A DNA stretch of 34,861 nt from Bacteroidota bacterium (GTDB lineage: Bacteria > Bacteroidota > Ignavibacteria > Palsa-1295). The notes under the pieces are model-generated. The model saw only the letters and a list, made by a program, of their open reading frames with translations. It did not search any database and was not told the DNA's origin. The stretch spans positions 1 to 34,861 of the forward strand of contig JAKAIL010000008.1 of assembly GCA_021825235.1 (NCBI GenBank). The letters are read 5' to 3'. A program made the translations under genes and the position numbers. Of the stretch, positions 29,549-34,861 are shown piece by piece; position 1 is the stretch's first letter, and the number at the start of each line of letters is the position of its first letter.

Positions 29549-30059
29549 TCATGCTGCGCGCTTTTTGAGTTCCCCTAGCATTTCCTCCAGAAATTTCACG
29601 ATCCGCTTTTTCTGCGTTCCTTCAGTGACGTTCCACTTGTCTTTCGTTGCGCGCTTGTGGGCGACCTTGAATTTAATGCCCGAAAGCGTGGTGGAATAAA
29701 AATTCGCGTTCGATGTTTCTTAACGGCGAAATTGAAGGTCCATTCGTCCGCGTCATTTTCTCTTCACGCCAAACGCCCTGGTCGTAGTACCACTTGTGAT
29801 GGCTGCCGACCTTCATGCCGGTATAGCGCTGGCCTTCGAATTCCTCCCACTCGTTGTAGGTCATTTCGTGGACCTTCCGGACCTGCGGATCTTCTTCGCT
29901 CTCTTTCGGCGTCACTTTGCGGGCGCGAAGGATTCCCGAGCGGACATGCTCCTCGTTCGCCTTACCGTTTGCGGAGGCTCGACCATTACGCGCATGGCCG
30001 TCGTGGGACACACCTTTGGTCAGGTGACCGGGAGCCCGGCGTCTGGATTTTGTTGGCAT
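29549..30059 (-). pseudogene. conserved hypothetical protein with multiple frameshifts
   Basis: ORF MTYNEWEEFEGQRYTGMKVGSHHKWYYDQGVWREEKMT continues in a second frame as ADEWTFNFAVKKHR and in a third as NFYSTTLSGIKFKVAHKRATKDKWNVTEGTQKKRIVKFLEEMLGELKKRAA*. Confidence 0.75.
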
Positions 30060-30205
30060 AATGGTTCACCGGTGCGCAAAGTTCGTACCGGGAAATTATT
30101 CTGGTCATCCGGAGCGTCATCATTTTGAAAACGTCGAACGATCGCGTTCTTTGCCACCTCCATGCACCGGGCGGGAGTCTACTACTGCCCGGGCACACGA
30201 ATTCC

Positions 30206-33200
30206 TTACCGCTCAATTGCCACACTTCGGCTCACTGCGTAATCTCCGGAGGATATTCGCAAGAAGTAGATGCCCGAGGGCAGGGACGACACATCGAGGC
30301 GTAGGGTATGAGGTACAGGGGTTACGGTATGGTTAGTGGATTGTAGCGGCGCGGTTTCCGCGACGGGACACTGGACCAAAACACAGTTCCCGAGTGCATC
30401 GAACAGCTGATATTCCATCCCCGGATGTCGGTTCCCGGATACCGTTATCGTGAGAGCGGTCGAAGCCGGATTGGGAACGATACGTTGAATGCGGAAGGCC
30501 ACCTGTCCCGTGAGCAATTTATCCTGCAAAATATGGTTACCACAGCGGTAAAGGTAAGCGAAGGCCGCGCCGGAATCGCCGATCGAGGCAATACAATCTC
30601 CGGGAAGATTGCGCGTGGTTGCAAGGGTGACATTCGACAGAGTGATCGGCGAATTCGCCGAATCGGTTAAGTATACCTGGAACATCAGCGTGCCAACGGT
30701 GTCGGAGGCCGGAAGCGGGGACAGAGAGAAGCTTTGGGTTTGGATTCCGGGCGACGAAGTGGTTTTCACGATGGAAAGGCCCATGCCGCTCGCCTTCAAA
30801 AAACTCAGAAGATCGTCATCGTGGGTAATATCAAAATCGAGTGCGGAGACGAGACTTCTTCGAATCTGGCCTTCGAGCAGTATATAGCACGTCACGGTCT
30901 GGCCGGCGGCGGCGCTATCTGATGGAGAAAGTACCAGCCGCAAGGTGGCGGGATGAAGCAGGCTTGCCGTAAGAGGCACAGCGAGCGTGTCCGGACCTGC
31001 AGTTGCATTGCTTAAGAATGATACCTTGCCCACCATACTGGAAGAGCTTGCAGCCAGGTGAATCCTGACTGAGGTAGAAGAATCCGGCAGAATCATCAGC
31101 GGGAATTCCGTATCCGCAGAATAGGCGGCATTGGCAAAAAATGCAGTGTCAATGGTCAGCGTATCGCAGCTCTAATTGTAAAGCCAAATTGTAGTATCGC
31201 GCGATTCGCACGGATACAGCGCACCGAAATCGCGGAGTGATGTATCCGCTAGAAGCGCCGATTGCCCACCTAGGCCGGAGCCATCGAAAGTGATTATCCT
31301 GTCACGGCCTGGATCGTTTACGATGTCTTGCGAATGGAATGAAAGCACGGCCGATTGGGTGCCCTTTCCACGCGGCGAGAACCGGATGATAATGGTCTCG
31401 GATGAATCCGGCAATACCAGTGAATCCGCTGGAACGGAAACGAGGGAGAAGTCTGAATCGCCCGATAATGTTATTCCCGAAATGACGGAGGTATCGCAGC
31501 CCGGATTGTAGAGCGTTATGGTTGTGTCGCGCGATTCGCACGCATAGAGCGCGCCGAAATTGCGAATCGAGGTATCAATATCCAGCACCGTGGCGCCTGT
31601 TGAGCCGAGGCCGGCAATAGTTACCATCGTGTCTTGTCCCGGATCATACGCGATGTTGCGCGAATGGAACGAAAGCGTGGCCGATTGCACCCCTTTTACC
31701 CGTGGCGCGAATTGAATAGTAATGATCTCGGAGGAATCCGGCAGGAGGACCGAATCCGTGGAAAGGGAAACAAGCGAGAAGCCGGAATCACCCAGTAATC
31801 TCATTCCCGAGATGATGAGCGTATCGCAGCCGGTATTGCGAAGCGTATCGGTAAGCACGGTATCGCCCGCGCAGAAGGAAATGCTGCCAGCCTGAAGTGA
31901 GGTGTCGCTCATCTCCAGTATTCCCAGACCCTGCTTGCTCTGGCCCTGGAACGGCATGAATGATTTTATATGCGCACCTGCTTCCTCGAGATAAAATGTT
32001 ATCGTGCCGTTTGAGATGTCATTTCCCACCGGTAAAAATTGCACGTGCAGCATCGCGCTGTCATCCGGAGCGATGGGAGCCAGGATGCTATCCAAAAGCT
32101 TAAAGCCGGAGCCATGCACGACTATGCTATCGACCACCAAGGGGAGGCAGCTTAGGTTTCGAAGGATCACGGTGGTATCGGGTGGGCGTGAGCAGGAAGA
32201 GACCGTTCCCATGTTGATGGCTGCTGGCCGGAGCGAGAAGGAATTAGCAGGATTCGTCGATTTAAGTTCGATTGCCACGATAGTGTCGGCGGTAGTGTCC
32301 CTGACCGAGTTAAAGTAATGGACCTTCAGGCGCAATGTGATGCTTGTGTCCTTGGTAAGTCGGCCAGAAGGGTTCCAATGATACCGGATAGAATCTTTCG
32401 ATCCTTTATACATGGCGAGCGGAAGCTTTGGAAGCGAATCGAATCCAAATGCTCCACTTGTGAAGGCGATAGAGTTCGAATCCAGCAGTGTCAGGCCGAG
32501 AATAAGAATTGCATCGCAGTGGTTATTCGAAAGCAGAAATCCACCGGTCGTATCCTGACACAATGTGGCAGAAGCGCGCGAAGGGTTACTGGAAAATTCC
32601 GGTACACCGCTTCCAACTGTGAGGGTAGTATCGAAAGAATATCGATATAACGTTCCCGGGGATTGATCGTCAAATGCATACACCGTTACGCCGCCTGTAC
32701 AATCCTCGATCGCACAGAAGCGCGTGTCCGGATGCGGACCAGGCCCGCCGATACATCGCCAGCTCACACCTTTATCGGTAGAGTAGTACATACCGTTGGT
32801 CTGGAGGTGCTGAAGCTGGCAAAAGAGGTATTTATCGCCGATGCCGGCTACTGTGCCGGTAGTCCATTTTGGAAACGAAGCAAGCGGTCCCCACGTCTTC
32901 CCGTAGTCCGTCGAATGATAGAGGATATTTGAGACTTCGGGCGCGGCATAGAAATTTGGCGTACCGCTATCGGGATAGACGGACCAGCATTCCGTCGCGA
33001 AATTTGAATTTTGCCATGTCAATCCGCCATCGGAACTATTCATCCAACTGCTTCCGCGAAAAACCGTCATAACGCCATGCAACGAATCGGCAAACCGCAC
33101 GCAATTCGTACTGCTCATCGGCCCATTGAAGAAGGTAGCGCCTCCATCCGTGGAGATGTGAAAGTAGTTGCCAAAATCGGTAATAATGACCGCTCGCGGC

Positions 33201-33652
33201 GTGTGAGTGACCGAGGTGCCCCACCCAACAAGCGGGGTTTGGTTCCATGTCATCCCAGCATCGGTGGTATGCCATAGGGCCCTGTTCCCCGCGCCGTGAT
33301 AGTCTGCGACCGCGATCCAGCCATGGAGAGAATCGATCATGTCAATGTCGTCGATACGTCCATCGTATCCGCTCGGAATAGTTGCCTGAACCCATGTTGC
33401 ACCGCCGTCCGTCGTTTTGTACAGCGCGACGGAGTTCGAAACACTATAGATGCCCAGCGTCACAAATCCGACCCTCGAATTCAGGAACTTAACGTTGGCA
33501 ATCAATCCATTGAAGGTCGCAACCTTTTTCCACCCTTGTGCCTGCGCTGAACCCGCACAGAAGATTCCGATAAAGAGAGCGAGGATTCCCAACATCCACT
33601 GGAACGCGGGTGATTTAAGAAACATGATTCTTCTCATAATCCCCAACTTCAT
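30206..33652 (-). pseudogene. T9SS cargo paralogue interrupted by one in-frame TAG (31172..31174)
   Basis: 826-aa ORF ends ...RDTTIWLYN*; the same frame continues without gap SCDTLTIDTAFFANAAYSADTEFPLMILPDSSTSVRIH... to the 296-aa ORF with sorting domain VSSLPSGIYFLRISSGDYAVSRSVAIER. Confidence 0.85.
31197..31856 (-). repeat. ~330-bp (110-aa) tandem ASH-like modules
   Basis: tcgcgcgattcgcacg recurs at 31197 and 31527; proteins GCDT.IISG..L.GDS.FSLVS...DS..LPDSSE.I.I.F.P..KG.QSA.LSFHS. Confidence 0.8.
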
Positions 33653-33883
33653 CGTTTATGGGAAATGAAACTGTAATTTCCAGCACGGCGAGAGTTCCAG
33701 GAGCGAAAAGCGGCTGGAAGAGACGTCACTACCACTAAAAACCACAACCTTGTAAAATGTTTCACGGAGAGACCAAGAAAATAGACTTCCAGCGGAAAGT
33801 ACCTTACTCCAATAGTCCTCATTCATGGGTAGAGTGGATGCATATCTCTTTATAATTGTTATCCTGCCAAACTTTAGGAACCA

Positions 33884-34327
33884 ATGTCCGATAACAACAC
33901 CAATACCATCACCGAAACCGAGCACTCTGCAATCAAGGAACGCCTGCGTTCCATTCCCATTTTTCAAACCTTGAATTACCGCTGTGATCGCATTGGCAAA
34001 GGCGAGGCGGTCTTCACCTTTCCGCACGATAAGAAATTCAACGGCATTTTCGAATCGTTCCACGGCGGGCTGATGATGACGCTCGCCGATAGTGCCGCTT
34101 CTGTGGCTGTTTTAAGCCTCGCTGGCGCTGACGCGATTACAACGACGACGGACATGAACATCCGCTTCCTTGCGCCGTGCTTAACGGACCTTACGGCCGA
34201 AGCGAAGGTAATTAAGTTTGGCGCTACGCTCTGCCCCGTAAGTGTCGAACTTCGCGATGCCGATGGGAAGCTGGTGGCCGTGGCGCAGGTAACCTATATG
34301 CGGCTGAGCAAGATGCCGAGGAGATAA
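33884..34327 (+). CDS. PaaI family hotdog-fold thioesterase
   Basis: FNGIFESFHGGLMMTLADSAASVAVLSL...TTDMNIRFLAPC. Confidence 0.9.
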   Translation: MSDNNTNTITETEHSAIKERLRSIPIFQTLNYRCDRIGKGEAVFTFPHDKKFNGIFESFHGGLMMTLADSAASVAVLSLAGADAITTTTDMNIRFLAPCLTDLTAEAKVIKFGATLCPVSVELRDADGKLVAVAQVTYMRLSKMPRR

Positions 34328-34333
34328 GCTAAT

Positions 34334-34591
34334 TTACGCTTCCGGTTCCATGTCGTCCGTCAGATCATCGTCGGGTGTGTTGATGATCTCTTCGGCGCGC
34401 TGGTAATCTTCGGGTTCGACGTAGAGGTGGAACCCATTCGAATAGTCGAGCGAGGGGATGACATTCGAGCGGTCCTGGGCTTCAATCATGGCTTCGATTC
34501 CTTCGCGTTCCAGTTTGCCGCGCACGAGCTCGGCTTCGAATTCGGTCTGGTAGGTGGAGAGCAGTTTCAGGTTCTTGATGCGTGGAGTCAT
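34334..34591 (-). CDS. DUF2007 domain-containing protein
   Basis: LKLLSTYQTEFEAELVRGKLEREGIEAMIEAQDRS...YVEPEDYQRAEEII. Confidence 0.85.
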   Translation of the reverse strand: MTPRIKNLKLLSTYQTEFEAELVRGKLEREGIEAMIEAQDRSNVIPSLDYSNGFHLYVEPEDYQRAEEIINTPDDDLTDDMEPEA

Positions 34592-34734
34592 ATCGAGTTC
34601 CGGAATTGTTAGCGGGTTTGCTGGCATCCTCCGCTTCCGAAGCCGGGGGAGGCCGTACGGTGTGATAGCGAAGAACCGCGCGCGCTCCTTCCTCGTTTCG
34701 CGTGCCTTCACTTTTTACAAAATTACGGTTTTAG

Positions 34735-34861
34735 TGTAGTAGCACCTTAGAAATGTCAGGTTCTTAGCACAATAGAAATGTCAGGGTTTCGGGAAGACCG
34801 CTACTGCTGTTTGGACGAACTTTCAGCAGGAGCGGTCGATGACGGAACTACTGACAATGAG
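34735..34861 (+). mobile_element. IS terminus (right contig end); element extends outwards
   Basis: 34735..34859 is the exact reverse complement of 1..125; begins TGTAGTAGCACC and has two ~20-bp direct repeats. Confidence 0.85.
34839..34861 (+). CDS. 5' end of the transposase ORF (MTELLTMS...), truncated by the contig end
   Basis: ATGACGGAACTACTGACAATGAG preceded by AGGAG. Confidence 0.5.

Noticed and set aside
33656-34063. 135-aa minus-strand ORF overlapping the thioesterase start
   Set aside because: Overlaps a strong PaaI-family CDS and the divergent promoter region; no motif.
1-34861. Linear replicon or giant transposon with 125-bp TIRs
   Set aside because: The terminal repeats contain a ribosome-binding site and the start of an outward-reading ORF, and look like IS ends; assembly break in a repeated IS is simpler.
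1-34861. tRNA/rRNA genes
   Set aside because: No cloverleaf or rRNA signature was recognised; the GGTTCGA-like string near 11830 lacks matching stems.

Overview
The 34.9-kb window looks like an FCB-group (Bacteroidota / Ignavibacteriota / Kapabacteria-like) contig. It is bounded at both ends by an exact 125-bp inverted copy of an IS terminus, each carrying the start of an outward-reading transposase ORF. Contents: (i) a GH172/DUF2961 secreted protein next to an internally deleted pseudogene paralogue; (ii) a minus-strand array of large T9SS-cargo paralogues (Asp-box/BNR propeller, ASH-like repeats, a shared cohesin-like module, a C-terminal sorting domain), one of which is an internally deleted pseudogene; (iii) class II (B12-dependent) ribonucleotide reductase nrdJ, preceded by a hairpin-dense non-coding region; (iv) a RelE/HigB-type toxin-antitoxin cassette between the nrdJ 3' end and a second, synonymously diverged copy of the nrdJ 3' end plus a terminator; (v) a lower-GC mini-island with an AlbA_2/Schlafen-like protein and a P-loop kinase + DUF4062 gene pair; (vi) housekeeping and small genes (RibD-C/DHFR family, hydroxylaminobenzene mutase-like, MSMEG_6728-like, DUF5946, AsmA-like, Dps, SQR-like oxidoreductase, PaaI thioesterase, DUF2007); (vii) another T9SS cargo gene interrupted by one in-frame TAG. 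Pseudogenes are unusually frequent. No database search was possible; family names come from recognising sequence motifs.
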